Below are positions 9,357 through 19,091 of a DNA stretch of 64,000 nt, piece after piece; position 1 is the first letter of the stretch; each line of letters begins with the position of its first letter. Source of the DNA: Bacteroidales bacterium (GTDB lineage: Bacteria; Bacteroidota; Bacteroidia; Bacteroidales; UBA12077); NCBI GenBank assembly GCA_018334675.1, contig JAGXLL010000001.1, positions 51,280-115,279 of the forward strand. Reading direction: 5' to 3'. The translations under genes and the position numbers were made by a program. The notes beneath the pieces were generated by a model, which was not told where the DNA came from, searched no databases, and was given only the letters and a program-made list of their open reading frames with translations.

Positions 9357-10814
9357 TTAACCTTTCAGTTCTTTTCTCAGGCGGGCTACCGGGATGTTCA
9401 TCTGTTCCCTGTATTTGGCGACGGTACGGCGGGCAATCATGTAACCCTGCTCTTTGAGTAATTTGGAAAGGCGTTCGTCGGTCAGGGGTTTCTTCTTATC
9501 CTCATTGTCAATATAATCCTTCAGGATGGACTTGATCTGGCGGGTGGAGACCTCTTCGCCGTCTTCTTTTTGCATGCCTTCGGAGAAGAAATACTTCAGC
9601 GAATAGATGCCGAAAGGCGTCTGGATATATTTGCTGTTGACCACCCTGGAGATGGTGGATATGTCCAGGGTGGTCTTGTCAGCTATATCTTTCAGGATCA
9701 TGGGTTTGAGCTTGGATTCATCGCCCGTTTGGAAGAACTCATATTGATAATCCATGATGGCGTTCATGGTCAGCAAAAGGGTGTTCTGTCTTTGCTTAAT
9801 GGCATCGATGAACCATTTGGCCGAGTCCAGCTTTTGTTTGACAAAGCTGATGGCTTCTTTCTGATCCTTGGTCCTTTGTCCTTTGCTTTTCTGATATTGC
9901 TCCAGCATCTGGGTATAGTCCTTGTTGATGTGGAGATCAGGTACGTTTCGGCTATTGAGGCTTAACTCGAGCTTTCCGTCGTTGTTTTCGAGGATGAAGT
10001 CGGGAATGATGGTCTGTACGGTCCGGTTTTCGCTGTTGGTGAATGAACTTCCGGGCTTGGGGTTGAGCCGCAGGATCTCATTGATGGCCTCTTCCAGTTC
10101 TTCCTCGGAGCTTTTCAGGCGGTTGATGATTTTCTCATAGTGCTTTTTAGTGAATTCGTTGAAGTACTGTTCCAGGATCTTTTTGGCCATCTTCAGCGAA
10201 GGCTGCTCCAGGTCCTTTTGTTTGACCTGCAGCAACAGACATTCCCGCAAAGTCCTGGCACCCACGCCGGGTGGGTCAAGATCCTGAATGATCTTCAACA
10301 CCTTCTCCAACTCTTCCTCGCTGGTTTTCACATTTTGAGTGAATGAAAGGTCATTGGCAATGGATTCGAGTTTGCGCCGCAGGTAACCATCATCATCTAT
10401 GTTGCCGATGATGTAAAGGGCGAGCATGTATTGTCTTTCTGTAAGGCTCTTGAGGCCGATCTGGTTCTCCAGGTGCTCGTGGAAGGATACGCTTACCGAA
10501 AAGGGAATGTCTTCCTTCTTGTCGTCCTTGGATACATTGCTTGCATGCAGCTTGTAGCTGGGGATCTCCTCGTCCTCCATATAATCTTCAAAGGAAAATT
10601 CATCCTGATCGCCTTCCCCTTGTTCTTCCTGCTCCTCGTAGCTGTTATCAAGATCTTCGTTCTTTTCTCCTTCTTCAAGCACAGGGTTTTCTTCCAGCTC
10701 ATTCTTGATGCGCTGTTCCAGCTGCAAAGCAGGTATCTCCAGCAGCTTGATCATCTGGATCTGCTGGGGTGATAGTTTTTGCAGCAATTTTTGTTCTAAA
10801 CCCTGCTTCAGCAT
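9357..10814 (-). CDS. rpoN: RNA polymerase sigma-54 factor
   Basis: The protein has 485 residues with the three regions of sigma-54. Region I is a Gln/Leu-rich activator-contact region (LEQKLLQKLSPQQIQMIKLLEIP). It is followed by an acidic linker (about residues 50-75), the core-binding domain, and a C-terminal DNA-binding part ending with the RpoN box ARRTVAKYRE at about residues 461-470. It directs polymerase to -24/-12 promoters and needs an enhancer-binding activator; no such activator is encoded in this window. It lies 24 bases downstream of asnS on the same strand. Confidence 0.97.
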   Translation of the reverse strand: MLKQGLEQKLLQKLSPQQIQMIKLLEIPALQLEQRIKNELEENPVLEEGEKNEDLDNSYEEQEEQGEGDQDEFSFEDYMEDEEIPSYKLHASNVSKDDKKEDIPFSVSVSFHEHLENQIGLKSLTERQYMLALYIIGNIDDDGYLRRKLESIANDLSFTQNVKTSEEELEKVLKIIQDLDPPGVGARTLRECLLLQVKQKDLEQPSLKMAKKILEQYFNEFTKKHYEKIINRLKSSEEELEEAINEILRLNPKPGSSFTNSENRTVQTIIPDFILENNDGKLELSLNSRNVPDLHINKDYTQMLEQYQKSKGQRTKDQKEAISFVKQKLDSAKWFIDAIKQRQNTLLLTMNAIMDYQYEFFQTGDESKLKPMILKDIADKTTLDISTISRVVNSKYIQTPFGIYSLKYFFSEGMQKEDGEEVSTRQIKSILKDYIDNEDKKKPLTDERLSKLLKEQGYMIARRTVAKYREQMNIPVARLRKELKG

Positions 10815-10838
10815 AATTTTCTCCTGCTAAGCGTTCAT

Positions 10839-12233
10839 CTAAAATTCAGCGTTCCTGGGAGTTCTTGGGAATGGGATCACATCACGGATGTTGGAAAGAC
10901 CGGTAATAAAGAGCATCAGTCTTTCAAAACCCAATCCAAACCCGCTGTGCGGGACGGTTCCATATTTTCTTGTTTCCAGGTACCACCAGAGTTCCTGTTT
11001 GGGGATATCCAGCTCTTCGATGCGATGCATCAGTTTGTCGTATATCTCCTCGCGCTGCGACCCACCGATCACTTCCCCGATCCTTGGGAAAAGCACATCC
11101 ATTGCCCGCACGGTCTTGTCATCGTCGTTTTGCTTCATGTAGAAAGCTTTGATGGCTTTGGGGTAATCGACCACGATCACAGGCTTTTTAAAGTGCTTCT
11201 CCACCAGGTATTTCTCGTGTTCGGCCTGCAGATCGACGCCCCACTCAACGGGGAATTCCCAATCCTGCCCGGCCTTCTCCAGTATTTCGATGGCCCGGGT
11301 ATAGGTGATTCGTTCATAGGTGTTGTCCACCACAAATCTCAAACGATCTAAAAGCTGATCATCGTACATCTTATTAAGGAATTCCAGATCGTCGTAACAG
11401 TGGTCCAACGCATATTGCACCAGGTAACGGGTGAAATCCTCCGCCAGATCCATGTTGTCTTCATTATCGTAAAAAGCCATCTCCGGCTCGATCATCCAGA
11501 ATTCGGCCAGGTGGCGCGGAGTGTTGGAGTTTTCTGCACGGAAAGTGGGACCGAAAGTGTAAACTTTGGACAGGGCCAGTGCCCCCAGTTCACCTTCCAG
11601 CTGTCCGGAAACGGTAAGGTTGGTCTCTTTGCCGAAAAAGTCCTGAGAGAAGTCGATGTCCTGGTTGTTGTTGGTCGGCGGATTTTTCATGTCCAGGGTG
11701 GTCACGCGGAACATCTCCCCGGCCCCCTCAGCATCTGATCCGGTGATGATGGGTGTATGCAGGTAATAAAACCTGTGTTCGTTGAAATAGTTGTGTATGG
11801 CGAATGACATGGCATGCCGGATGCGGGTAACCGCTCCAAAGGTGTTGGTGCGGAACCTCAAGTGGGCAATCTCCCGAAGAAACTCCAGGGAATGCCCCTT
11901 CTTCTGCAATGGATATTCGTTGGGGTCGGCCGTACCATAGAGGGTGATCTCTTTGGCCTGTATCTCTACCTGCTGACCTTTACCCTGTGATTGTACCAAC
12001 TGTCCCTTTACGCCAATGCTGGCGCCAGTGGTGATCGATCTGATCAATTCTTCATCAAAATTGTTCACTTCCACCACGATTTGTATGTTGTGGATCGTGG
12101 AACCATCATTCAGGGCTATGAAATTGATGTTCTTCTTGCCCCGCCGGGTCCTTACCCATCCCTTAACAATCACTTCCCTGTTGAATTCTTTACTTTCCAG
12201 TAATTCGACGATTGGCGCATGGGTTTTTTCCAT
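10839..12233 (-). CDS. asnS: Asparaginyl-tRNA synthetase
   Basis: The protein has 464 residues. An N-terminal OB-fold anticodon-binding domain ([25 protein letters not shown]) is followed by a class II catalytic core with motif 2 ([12 protein letters not shown]) and motif 3 ([13 protein letters not shown]) near the C-terminus, which ends [11 protein letters not shown] as in AsnRS. It charges tRNA-Asn directly. It is the first gene of an apparent asnS-rpoN-PAP2-like operon. Confidence 0.97.
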   Translation of the reverse strand: MEKTHAPIVELLESKEFNREVIVKGWVRTRRGKKNINFIALNDGSTIHNIQIVVEVNNFDEELIRSITTGASIGVKGQLVQSQGKGQQVEIQAKEITLYGTADPNEYPLQKKGHSLEFLREIAHLRFRTNTFGAVTRIRHAMSFAIHNYFNEHRFYYLHTPIITGSDAEGAGEMFRVTTLDMKNPPTNNNQDIDFSQDFFGKETNLTVSGQLEGELGALALSKVYTFGPTFRAENSNTPRHLAEFWMIEPEMAFYDNEDNMDLAEDFTRYLVQYALDHCYDDLEFLNKMYDDQLLDRLRFVVDNTYERITYTRAIEILEKAGQDWEFPVEWGVDLQAEHEKYLVEKHFKKPVIVVDYPKAIKAFYMKQNDDDKTVRAMDVLFPRIGEVIGGSQREEIYDKLMHRIEELDIPKQELWWYLETRKYGTVPHSGFGLGFERLMLFITGLSNIRDVIPFPRTPRNAEF

Positions 12234-12262
12234 ATTGTTCTCTTTGATGCTTTAAATAGTCA

Positions 12263-12270
12263 CAAAAATA
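12263..12270 (-). promoter_or_regulatory. -7 element upstream of asnS
   Basis: On the minus strand the sequence reads TATTTTTG, an exact TAnnTTTG, 30 bases before the asnS start codon. The -33 element is not obvious. Confidence 0.45.
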
Positions 12271-12452
12271 CAATTTTTAAACCGCTAAAATGGTTTGCAA
12301 TATAATAAAATATCCTGCTCATGTCCAAGCCCATTTGTCAAATTAAAAATTTGCTTTGAGGGATTATTTTTCGTACTTTAATCAGGATTGGCCGATCGTT
12401 TGGTTTATCTTGTCTAAAACATTCATATATAATTAACTAAATATTTGTGGCT

Positions 12453-13241
12453 ATGAAATGGACGATTCACTATGAAATGATGGAAGATCAGGATGCAAAT
12501 GAAAAGGCTTCATTGGTGATAAATGATATAGTGGAAGAATTTGAGCGACTCATCCCAAAGGGGCCTCCGCTGGGATACAAGCCCTTACATCTGATCAATG
12601 ACCGTGTTGCCGGCCCCACGATTTATTGGCCGTTAGGAAAGGACTTCTATAAGATTGGTTTGAATATATCCAACGTGTTCTTCAATCAGGTTGCTTTTCA
12701 GTTTTCCCAGGAATTTTGCCGTATTTATTGTGATCCAAGGATCAGCAACTGGTTCATTCAACTGATGAATCATGTGGCGGCACTCTATTTCCTGGACTAT
12801 TTGAACAAGAAGTGGGAGCATGATCCGCCCATGGAAGAGCTGAAGGATTACCATGAGAATTTCTCCAACTATCGCAGCAATCTGCTGGGGACGGCCTTCA
12901 GCCGCATTGACATGGTCAAGTACCAGATTTCCAATGAGTGGGTCAAGAATCAGGTCAAGAAACTGATCAACCGTGAAACTTATAACCGGGGGAAAATGCT
13001 TATCGTGGCTTATGAGATCCTGGGACTGTTTCAGGAATCGGATGCCAACTGGCAGATGCTGCCCTATATAGGCCGGTGTTCCGTTCCCGCACCGCCTGGG
13101 GATCCCAAGGATGTGACCACCATCCGCAAAACCGATATGGATTTTAACCGTTTGATAGATGCCGTACCCAAGGAGATCAAACCTTTTGTACAAAAGTTGG
13201 TAGATAAGTTCGGGGTCATGGAGGAAGAAGGATCCGAATAA
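12453..13241 (+). CDS. Protein of unknown function
   Basis: The protein has 262 residues from the ATG at 12453; a GTG six bases upstream would add two residues. I do not recognise the family. It is soluble in appearance, with no signal peptide or membrane segment, mixed alpha/beta, and rich in Trp and Tyr (YWPLGKDFYKIGLNISNVFF, NWFIQLMNHVAALYFLDYL). The C-terminal part has an RCSVPAPPGDP loop. It is preceded by a gap of about 220 bases and followed, after 7 bases, by the universal stress gene, suggesting a two-gene transcript. A stress or signalling role would be guesswork. Confidence 0.75.
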   Translation: MKWTIHYEMMEDQDANEKASLVINDIVEEFERLIPKGPPLGYKPLHLINDRVAGPTIYWPLGKDFYKIGLNISNVFFNQVAFQFSQEFCRIYCDPRISNWFIQLMNHVAALYFLDYLNKKWEHDPPMEELKDYHENFSNYRSNLLGTAFSRIDMVKYQISNEWVKNQVKKLINRETYNRGKMLIVAYEILGLFQESDANWQMLPYIGRCSVPAPPGDPKDVTTIRKTDMDFNRLIDAVPKEIKPFVQKLVDKFGVMEEEGSE

Positions 13242-13248
13242 AAAACAG

Positions 13249-14376
13249 ATGCTTATGTCAGACAAATTGTTTACAATAGCAGTTCACAACTATTCAAGGG
13301 CTCAGGTGCTCAAGAGCCGCTTAAATGCCGAGGGCATCGACTGCTATCTGAAGAATGTCAACCTGGTTCATTCTGCCGTTCCCGGAGGGGTTAAACTTCG
13401 CGTGCATGAGCAGGACATGGAGAGAGCCTTACGGATTGTGGAGAAGGTCAGCGAAGAGTACCGGCGCGAAGACACCGGGGAGGAGCAAAGTCCCAGGAAA
13501 GTCCAGCGCATTCTGGTGCCGGTGGATTTTTCCAGGTATTCCAAAAATGCATGCCGCTATGCCATTGGGCTGGCTGAGAAGCTGAATGCTGAAGTCAAGC
13601 TTCTTCACGTCTATTATAATCCCATTGTTAATTCGATGCCCATGACCGATACCTATTACTATCAGGTCAACCTGGATGAGATCATCCGCGACATTGAGAT
13701 ACGGGCCAAGGAGCGCATGGATAAGTTTTACCAGGAGCTCAAAGCGCAGATCGAGGAGCAGGAGCTGGTCAACGTGCGCATTGACTATGCCTTGATTCGT
13801 GGCATCACCCATGAGGAGATCCTTCTGCAAAGCCAGGAGTATAATCCCGATGTGATCATCGTGGGTACCCGCGGTCATGGTGAACAGCCGGGGGATCTGA
13901 TCGGAGGTGTCACCCGTAAGATCATGGAAAATGCCTCTGTACCCGTTCTGGCTATTCCGGAAGGCTCCGAATATCAGGGCATCAGCAACATCAACATCAT
14001 GTATGTTACCGAGTTCGACGAGTCGGATTATAAGGCCATCCGGAAACTGATGAACATTGTCAGTCCGTTCAGCATCAGGCTATACTGTGTGCACGTAAGC
14101 ACAACCGAATCCAATACCTGGGACCAGGTGAAGATGGACAGCATCCGGGACCACATCAGGGAGGAATACAGTCAGTCGCATTTTGAGTGCAATTTGATTG
14201 AAGAGGAGGACAAGCTCAAGGGCATTGAAGATTTCGTAAAGGAAAAAAACATCGATATCCTCTCACTGGTGACCCACAAGCGCAATCTCATTGAACGCCT
14301 TTTCAATCCGGGCATTGAGAAAAAACTGCTGTTTCAGAGTAAGGTGCCCTTGCTGGTATTTCATACCTCCGAATAG
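13249..14376 (+). CDS. DUF2007 - tandem universal stress protein fusion
   Basis: The protein has 375 residues. Residues ~5-65 resemble the DUF2007 signal-transducer-like domain (FTIAVHNYSRAQVLKSRLNAEGI, KLRVHEQDMERAL). Residues ~85-245 form a UspA domain starting RILVPVDFS and closing with GTRGHGEQPGDLIGG, which fits the ATP-binding G-x2-G-x9-G pattern. Residues ~248-374 form a second, more diverged Usp domain that lacks this glycine motif. Such proteins bind nucleotides or report stress in the cytoplasm. Two ATG codons (13249 and 13255) are possible starts. It converges with ispD with only 6 bases between the stops. Confidence 0.85.
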   Translation: MLMSDKLFTIAVHNYSRAQVLKSRLNAEGIDCYLKNVNLVHSAVPGGVKLRVHEQDMERALRIVEKVSEEYRREDTGEEQSPRKVQRILVPVDFSRYSKNACRYAIGLAEKLNAEVKLLHVYYNPIVNSMPMTDTYYYQVNLDEIIRDIEIRAKERMDKFYQELKAQIEEQELVNVRIDYALIRGITHEEILLQSQEYNPDVIIVGTRGHGEQPGDLIGGVTRKIMENASVPVLAIPEGSEYQGISNINIMYVTEFDESDYKAIRKLMNIVSPFSIRLYCVHVSTTESNTWDQVKMDSIRDHIREEYSQSHFECNLIEEEDKLKGIEDFVKEKNIDILSLVTHKRNLIERLFNPGIEKKLLFQSKVPLLVFHTSE

Positions 14377-14382
14377 AGGTGA

Positions 14383-15057
14383 TCAGGCTTCAAGGAAATG
14401 CAGCAGGATACCTGCCAGCTCCAGGTCCTTTTGAGTGGTGATCTTGATGTTTTCTACGTTGCCATCCACCACCCAGATGGGTTCCCCCATTTTTTCCACC
14501 AGTGATGCATCATCGGTGAACTCCGGTGCATGATCCTGTTGGTATGCCTGTTGGAGGGTTTCGCTTTCAAAGACCTGCGGGGTTTGAACCAGTTTGTAGC
14601 GATCGCGGGGGACCGCTTTGCTGGTGCCATCTTCCAGGTGACGGATCGACTCGGGTATTTCCGTAACCGGAATGGCATTGCCTTTCTCCCTGGCTTTCGC
14701 GAAGACCCGGCTTAAGGTGTGGGTGCTCACCAGAGGCCGGACCCCGTCATGAACGGCCACCAGCTCCGCATCACCCACGTGCTGCAGACCGTTTTTAACC
14801 GAATGGTACCGCGCATCACCCCCTTTGACTACTGTGTGTTCTATGCTGAATGATTCTGCCCGGCATAAACGCTCCCAGGTAGCCATCTCCTGTTCAGGCA
14901 GTACCAGGATCTGTTTGATCGTGGGGTCGAAGTCGCGGAAAATACGCAGGGTCCTCATCAAGATGACCTCATGGCCAATGCGGAGAAACTGTTTGGGTAC
15001 GATCGACTGCATGCGTTTGCCTACCCCACCTGCCACTATGATGACTGATTGTTCCAT
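14383..15057 (-). CDS. ispD: 2-C-methyl-D-erythritol 4-phosphate cytidylyltransferase
   Basis: The protein has 224 residues. IspD motifs occur in order: VAGGVGKRM..IVPKQFL (CTP-binding loop), GGDARYHSVKNGL, VHDGVRPLVS, VQTPQVFE, FTDDASLVE and the closing GNVENIKITTQKDLELA. It couples MEP to CTP in the non-mevalonate isoprenoid pathway. The gene starts 6 bases after the acyl-CoA ligase stop and is likely translated from the same message. Confidence 0.95.
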   Translation of the reverse strand: MEQSVIIVAGGVGKRMQSIVPKQFLRIGHEVILMRTLRIFRDFDPTIKQILVLPEQEMATWERLCRAESFSIEHTVVKGGDARYHSVKNGLQHVGDAELVAVHDGVRPLVSTHTLSRVFAKAREKGNAIPVTEIPESIRHLEDGTSKAVPRDRYKLVQTPQVFESETLQQAYQQDHAPEFTDDASLVEKMGEPIWVVDGNVENIKITTQKDLELAGILLHFLEA

Positions 15058-15063
15058 AGTTGT

Positions 15064-16728
15064 TTATTCAAGTGTATATAAATACCGGCGGATACTCTTC
15101 TTAGGTGTTTTTTCAAATTCCGTGGGATGAAGTTTGATCCGTGTGATCTGCTTGAATTTGGGAAGCTGCTCATTGATTTCCTTCCTGGTTTGATCCATGA
15201 CCTCCTGCAGCTTACGCTCTTCGTTGATCCCTTCCTGGTCGGCCAGGTCATAATCAGGATAAACCAAAGCTACGAGCTTGTTTTCGTGGTCGATTACCAA
15301 CGACTCCTGGACGTAAGGCATGTTATTGACCTTCGACTCAATCTCCTCCGGGTAGATGTTCTCTCCGGACGGACCTACGATCACGCTCTTGCTTCTGCCC
15401 CGGATGAAGATGAACTGATCCGAATCGGTGATGCCCAGATCACCGGTATGAAGCCAGCCTTCCTGATCGATGGATTGATTGGTATCCTCCTCATTTTTGT
15501 AATATCCGTACATCACATTCTCCCCGCGAACCATGATCTCCCCCACTTCATTGTAAGGATCGTCCGAATCAATCCTTAACTCCAGGGTATCTACCAGCTT
15601 ACCTGAGGAACTATATTTGGTCTTGTCCCAGTTGGCATAGCTGATCAGCGGTCCGCATTCGGTCATCCCATACCCCACGGAATAGGGGAAACGGATCTTC
15701 CTGAGGAATTTTTCCACATCGGGGTTGAGCGGCGCCCCGCCGATCACCACCTCGTGAAAGTTGCCTCCGAAGGCTTCAAATAGTTTGTTGTAGATCTTTT
15801 TATAGATGGCCTTGTCCACCAGCGGCACGTTCATCAGCACCTTTACGGTAGTCTTTTGTATGGTGGGCAGTATCTGCTTCTTGTATATCTTCTCCAGGAT
15901 CAAGGGCACGGCAATGACCAGGGTAGGTTTGATCTCCTTAAAGGCCGAGGTGATCACCTTAGGTGAAGGGGTACGGGTAAGAAAATGGATGTGGCAGCCG
16001 AGGGAGAAGGGCCACAAAAACTGGAAAGCACAACCATAGGTGTGCGCCAGCGGCAGGAAAGATACCATGTTGTCGCCCGCCTTCAGCGGCATGTTCTCAT
16101 TGGCAAAACGTATATTGGCCGCCAGGCTGTTCAGGGGCAACATGACACCCTTGGAAAACCCCGTGGTGCCACTGGTATAGTTTAATGCCCCTACTTCCTT
16201 GTTGGAGATCTTTTCAACCGAGAACTGATCCTTCTCCAGCCCATCTTTGCCATATTTCTCTTCATAGAGTTGATTCAGGTTGTCGAACATCGCCTGTACC
16301 CTCTCGCGGTTGCCTTCAATCAGGACCCTGTAGTCGCTCAGGGAGATGATGGCCCGAAGCTGGGGCATGTTGGCTTCATCCAGGTTCTCCCAGATCGGGT
16401 CGTCAACAAAAAGGATCACCGAATCCGAATGGTTGATGATATGGTGCATGTCGTCGGGATGAAAGTCCGGCAGGATGGGAACTGCCACCGCTCCATAGGT
16501 GACAATGGCCAGATACGTCATGGCCCAGTTGGCCGAGTTTTTACCTAACAGAGCGATTTTATCCCCCTTTTTGACATCACATTGCTCAAACATGATGTGT
16601 ATCCTGGAGATTTTTCTGCCCACATCCTTGTAGTAATAAGTGCTTCCTTTGTAATCACTTAAAGCAGGCAGATCCCAGTTGTCCTGGATGCTGTCCTCCA
16701 GGTACTGAATGAAATTTTCCTTTAGCAT
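15064..16728 (-). CDS. AMP-dependent long-chain fatty acid-CoA ligase
   Basis: From the ATG at 16728 the protein has 554 residues; an upstream ATG at 16815 would add 29 residues that look like untranslated leader. It carries the adenylate-forming signature YTSGTTGFSKGVMLP, the VGYGMTECGPLIS block, GEIMVRGENVMYGYYKNEE and the hinge HTGDLG...FIRGRSKS. It activates a fatty acid with ATP and CoA. The C-terminal Lys region (TPKKSIRRYLY) is typical. It is the first gene of a pair with ispD. Confidence 0.9.
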   Translation of the reverse strand: MLKENFIQYLEDSIQDNWDLPALSDYKGSTYYYKDVGRKISRIHIMFEQCDVKKGDKIALLGKNSANWAMTYLAIVTYGAVAVPILPDFHPDDMHHIINHSDSVILFVDDPIWENLDEANMPQLRAIISLSDYRVLIEGNRERVQAMFDNLNQLYEEKYGKDGLEKDQFSVEKISNKEVGALNYTSGTTGFSKGVMLPLNSLAANIRFANENMPLKAGDNMVSFLPLAHTYGCAFQFLWPFSLGCHIHFLTRTPSPKVITSAFKEIKPTLVIAVPLILEKIYKKQILPTIQKTTVKVLMNVPLVDKAIYKKIYNKLFEAFGGNFHEVVIGGAPLNPDVEKFLRKIRFPYSVGYGMTECGPLISYANWDKTKYSSSGKLVDTLELRIDSDDPYNEVGEIMVRGENVMYGYYKNEEDTNQSIDQEGWLHTGDLGITDSDQFIFIRGRSKSVIVGPSGENIYPEEIESKVNNMPYVQESLVIDHENKLVALVYPDYDLADQEGINEERKLQEVMDQTRKEINEQLPKFKQITRIKLHPTEFEKTPKKSIRRYLYTLE

Positions 16729-16814
16729 CGGTTTGTTTTTTGAGATAAATATATACCCTTGAAAGATACAAATAAATTGTTGGAGTTGTTTATTTGCTGA
16801 AGGTGAGCTTTTCA

Positions 16815-16849
16815 TGAAAAAATCCCGGAACCTTCCTGGGGTCCGGGAT
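16815..16849 (-). terminator. Terminator after the coiled-coil membrane protein gene
   Basis: An 8-bp stem (ATCCCGGA at 16822-16829, complement at 16842-16849) on the minus strand is followed by a run of T. It lies just downstream of the gene ending at 16887 and overlaps the rejected upstream start of the acyl-CoA ligase. Confidence 0.75.
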
Positions 16850-16886
16850 CCTTCAAAAAATCTTCAATCAGTGGCCTTTTTCCGGC

Positions 16887-17831
16887 TTAGTTGGTTAACT
16901 TATCCCAAAAACTCTCTTCCAGTTCAAAACCTGTTTGTCCTATCTCATATCCTTCCGTGAAGACATAGACATCGTACTTTCCGGGATCCAGTTTTCCGTT
17001 GACGTCGAAATATACACACAGGTTCCGGGCTTCGCCTTCAAATTCGAAGGGTCTGCGGGCTGAATATACAAGCTTTTTACCGTTGAATTCAAATAGGTTC
17101 TGTTCGGAATTGGTCAGGATAAATCCTTCCGGAGGGGCTGCTATACGGATATAGGCATACCGGTCGCCCTTTTCGGCCACCACATTTTCATCAATGGTGA
17201 AGCATACCTTGATCTTATTGATCTTATCCACCTTGTATTTTTCCTTGCCCCGGTCATTAATGGGGGTTGCGTTAATATTCTCGGCCCTCAGAACCTTGGC
17301 CCGGTTAACGGTTTCATTCAAACTGTCCTTTTCCTGCTCGAGTTGCTCTTTGCTTTGCCTGACCTGTTGCATCTCTTGTTTGACCCGCCGGTTTTCCGCC
17401 ACCAGTTTTTTATTGGCCTGGTTCAGCGAGTCAATCTGCCTCACGTAACTTTGGGCGATCTTGCGAAGGGTCTGCACCTCATCTTTCAGTTCTTTGATCC
17501 GTGTATAATTGGTGGCCTTCACACGTTTGATCTCAGTGAGCAGGTCGTCGATCCTTTCCTTCTCCTGGTCAAGTTTTTCATTCAATGTATCGTTGTCCGT
17601 CTCCAGGGAATCGTAACCTACCTTAATATCCTGAAGCTCCGTTTGCAGAGAATCCTTCTCTGCAGACAGCTCTCTGGTAATGTGTTGGGTGGTTTGTTTC
17701 TGGTCGATGTAAAGCCAGCTCATAAATCCCAGCAATCCGATCAGAAGGGCAACGATGACAATGAAGCCTGCCGGCAACCTTTTTTTGGCACGGGGTTGTT
17801 GTTCCCCGGGTTGATTCGTGTTTTCAGCCAT
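16887..17831 (-). CDS. Membrane-anchored coiled-coil protein of unknown function
   Basis: The protein has 314 residues. A basic N-terminus is followed by one membrane helix (about residues 21-42), a long coiled coil (about 48-185; repeated DSL, KDEVQTL, LEQEKDSLNE) and a C-terminal beta-rich domain (about 200-310) with YAYIRIAAPPEGFILTNSE and LCVYFDVNGKLDPGKYDVYVFTEGYEIG. The layout suits an inner-membrane protein whose coiled coil holds a sensor or binding domain in the periplasm. The family occurs in other Bacteroidetes, but no function is established to my knowledge. It has its own -7/-33 promoter and a terminator, so it looks monocistronic. Confidence 0.75.
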   Translation of the reverse strand: MAENTNQPGEQQPRAKKRLPAGFIVIVALLIGLLGFMSWLYIDQKQTTQHITRELSAEKDSLQTELQDIKVGYDSLETDNDTLNEKLDQEKERIDDLLTEIKRVKATNYTRIKELKDEVQTLRKIAQSYVRQIDSLNQANKKLVAENRRVKQEMQQVRQSKEQLEQEKDSLNETVNRAKVLRAENINATPINDRGKEKYKVDKINKIKVCFTIDENVVAEKGDRYAYIRIAAPPEGFILTNSEQNLFEFNGKKLVYSARRPFEFEGEARNLCVYFDVNGKLDPGKYDVYVFTEGYEIGQTGFELEESFWDKLTN

Positions 17832-17855
17832 TTTTCAGAGTTTTATGTATGGACG

Positions 17856-17886
17856 CAAATATAGATTTAAAATATGATTCTCAAAA
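17856..17886 (-). promoter_or_regulatory. Promoter of the coiled-coil protein gene
   Basis: On the minus strand the -7 element TATATTTG (17863-17856) is preceded by a TTTTG -33 element (17886-17882) with an 18-bp spacer. The start codon is 24 bases downstream. Confidence 0.6.
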
Positions 17887-17942
17887 GATATTATATACAA
17901 ATAATAAACGCTTTGATATGAATGCTATTGCGGCTGGCGGGA

Positions 17943-19091
17943 TTATTGTCCTGACAGGTTTCGGTGGGGTATGCGGGGAGCCTGACGGACAAATTTTTTC
18001 CCTGCCAGGGCCGCTGGATTTTTAATGTGCACATATCCTTTTTGTGAAGCCCCTGTTTTTACCTGTACGGGCATATATCCATTTTCTTTGATTACCAGCA
18101 CATGGGGTTGGTTTTCTATGGTCACCAGGGCCTCCCCGGGTACTGTCTGTACCCTTTGTTTAGCGCCTAAAAAGAAGGCTTCCACATGCCTGCCATGTTT
18201 GAAAGTATTCTCCAGGTGCGAGAGCGGGGCGTAAACAAAAAAGGTATGGCTGGTGGGATCCACATGATTGGAGATCTTTTCTACGTGGCTGACATAGGAG
18301 CGGGTAGTATCATACAGGGGATGAAAGGTTATTTTCTGATCCACACGGATCTCATGGCTGTGCCGTTCATGAACTTCAAGTTTCAACCTGTTGCGCTCTT
18401 GATTGATGATTTGGCAGATGATGCGCTCCTCGTTGGCCAGGGCCCCCTGTTTTACTCCCATCTTTGTGATGGTTCCGCTGATGGGTGTGTGAAGGCTAAT
18501 GATGCTGACCGGCTCCCCCTCTTTCAGTTGCTCGGGGTTGATATGGAGCATACGGAGCTGTTTATCCATTGATGTTACCCGGGCCTGGTAGTCTTCAAAA
18601 CGGGCTTTGGCTTGCTGGACCTTGTTCAATGGTGCTGCTTCGTCCACGGCCAGCTCAGCCTGTCTCTTGTACTCCTGCCGGTAATATTCCAGGTGGCTTT
18701 GGGCGGACAGGTATTCCTGCTGAAGCTTCAGATAATCGGGATGGGATAGTTTTACGAGTATTTCTCCCTTTTTCACGCGGTCGCCCGTTTGATGATTCAG
18801 CCGACGAACGAAGCCTTTCATGGGTGGGGTTATCACAACCCTGTCATGCGGGTGGGCCTGTACCATTCCCTGGCAACTGATTTTTTTTGTCATTTCTATT
18901 TGCCGGAGGGAAGCCTGATCCTGTTGGCCGGGAGATCCTTCATTATCGGGGAAGGGGATGATCGTACCGGTTTGAACAGGGTTCTGTTTGTGGTCCGCTG
19001 TCTCGCCTTTGCTTTTCTCCTTTTCGGGAGAACAGGCCGGGGTTACCATCAGCAGCAAGAGGCAAAAAAGAAGCGAATACTTTTTTTTCAT
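17943..19091 (-). CDS. RND-type efflux periplasmic adaptor (CusB/HlyD family) lipoprotein
   Basis: The protein has 382 residues. A lipoprotein signal ends at Cys20 (MVTPACSP). Then come the two half-lipoyl motifs (GFVRRLNHQTGDRVKKGEILVKL and TPISGTITKMGVKQGALANEE) separated by a helical hairpin (about residues 120-185), and beta-barrel and membrane-proximal domains (ISNHVDPTSHTFFVYAPLSH; VPGEALVTIENQPHVLVI). It bridges an inner-membrane pump and a TolC channel. The start overlaps the TolC gene stop by 4 bases, so the two are translationally coupled. No pump gene is next to them. Confidence 0.88.
   Translation of the reverse strand: MKKKYSLLFCLLLLMVTPACSPEKEKSKGETADHKQNPVQTGTIIPFPDNEGSPGQQDQASLRQIEMTKKISCQGMVQAHPHDRVVITPPMKGFVRRLNHQTGDRVKKGEILVKLSHPDYLKLQQEYLSAQSHLEYYRQEYKRQAELAVDEAAPLNKVQQAKARFEDYQARVTSMDKQLRMLHINPEQLKEGEPVSIISLHTPISGTITKMGVKQGALANEERIICQIINQERNRLKLEVHERHSHEIRVDQKITFHPLYDTTRSYVSHVEKISNHVDPTSHTFFVYAPLSHLENTFKHGRHVEAFFLGAKQRVQTVPGEALVTIENQPHVLVIKENGYMPVQVKTGASQKGYVHIKNPAALAGKKFVRQAPRIPHRNLSGQ

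Noticed and set aside
15064..16815. Longer acyl-CoA ligase starting at 16815
   Set aside because: The extra 29 residues would cover part of the terminator of the upstream gene and lack family character; the ATG at 16728 fits the family start.
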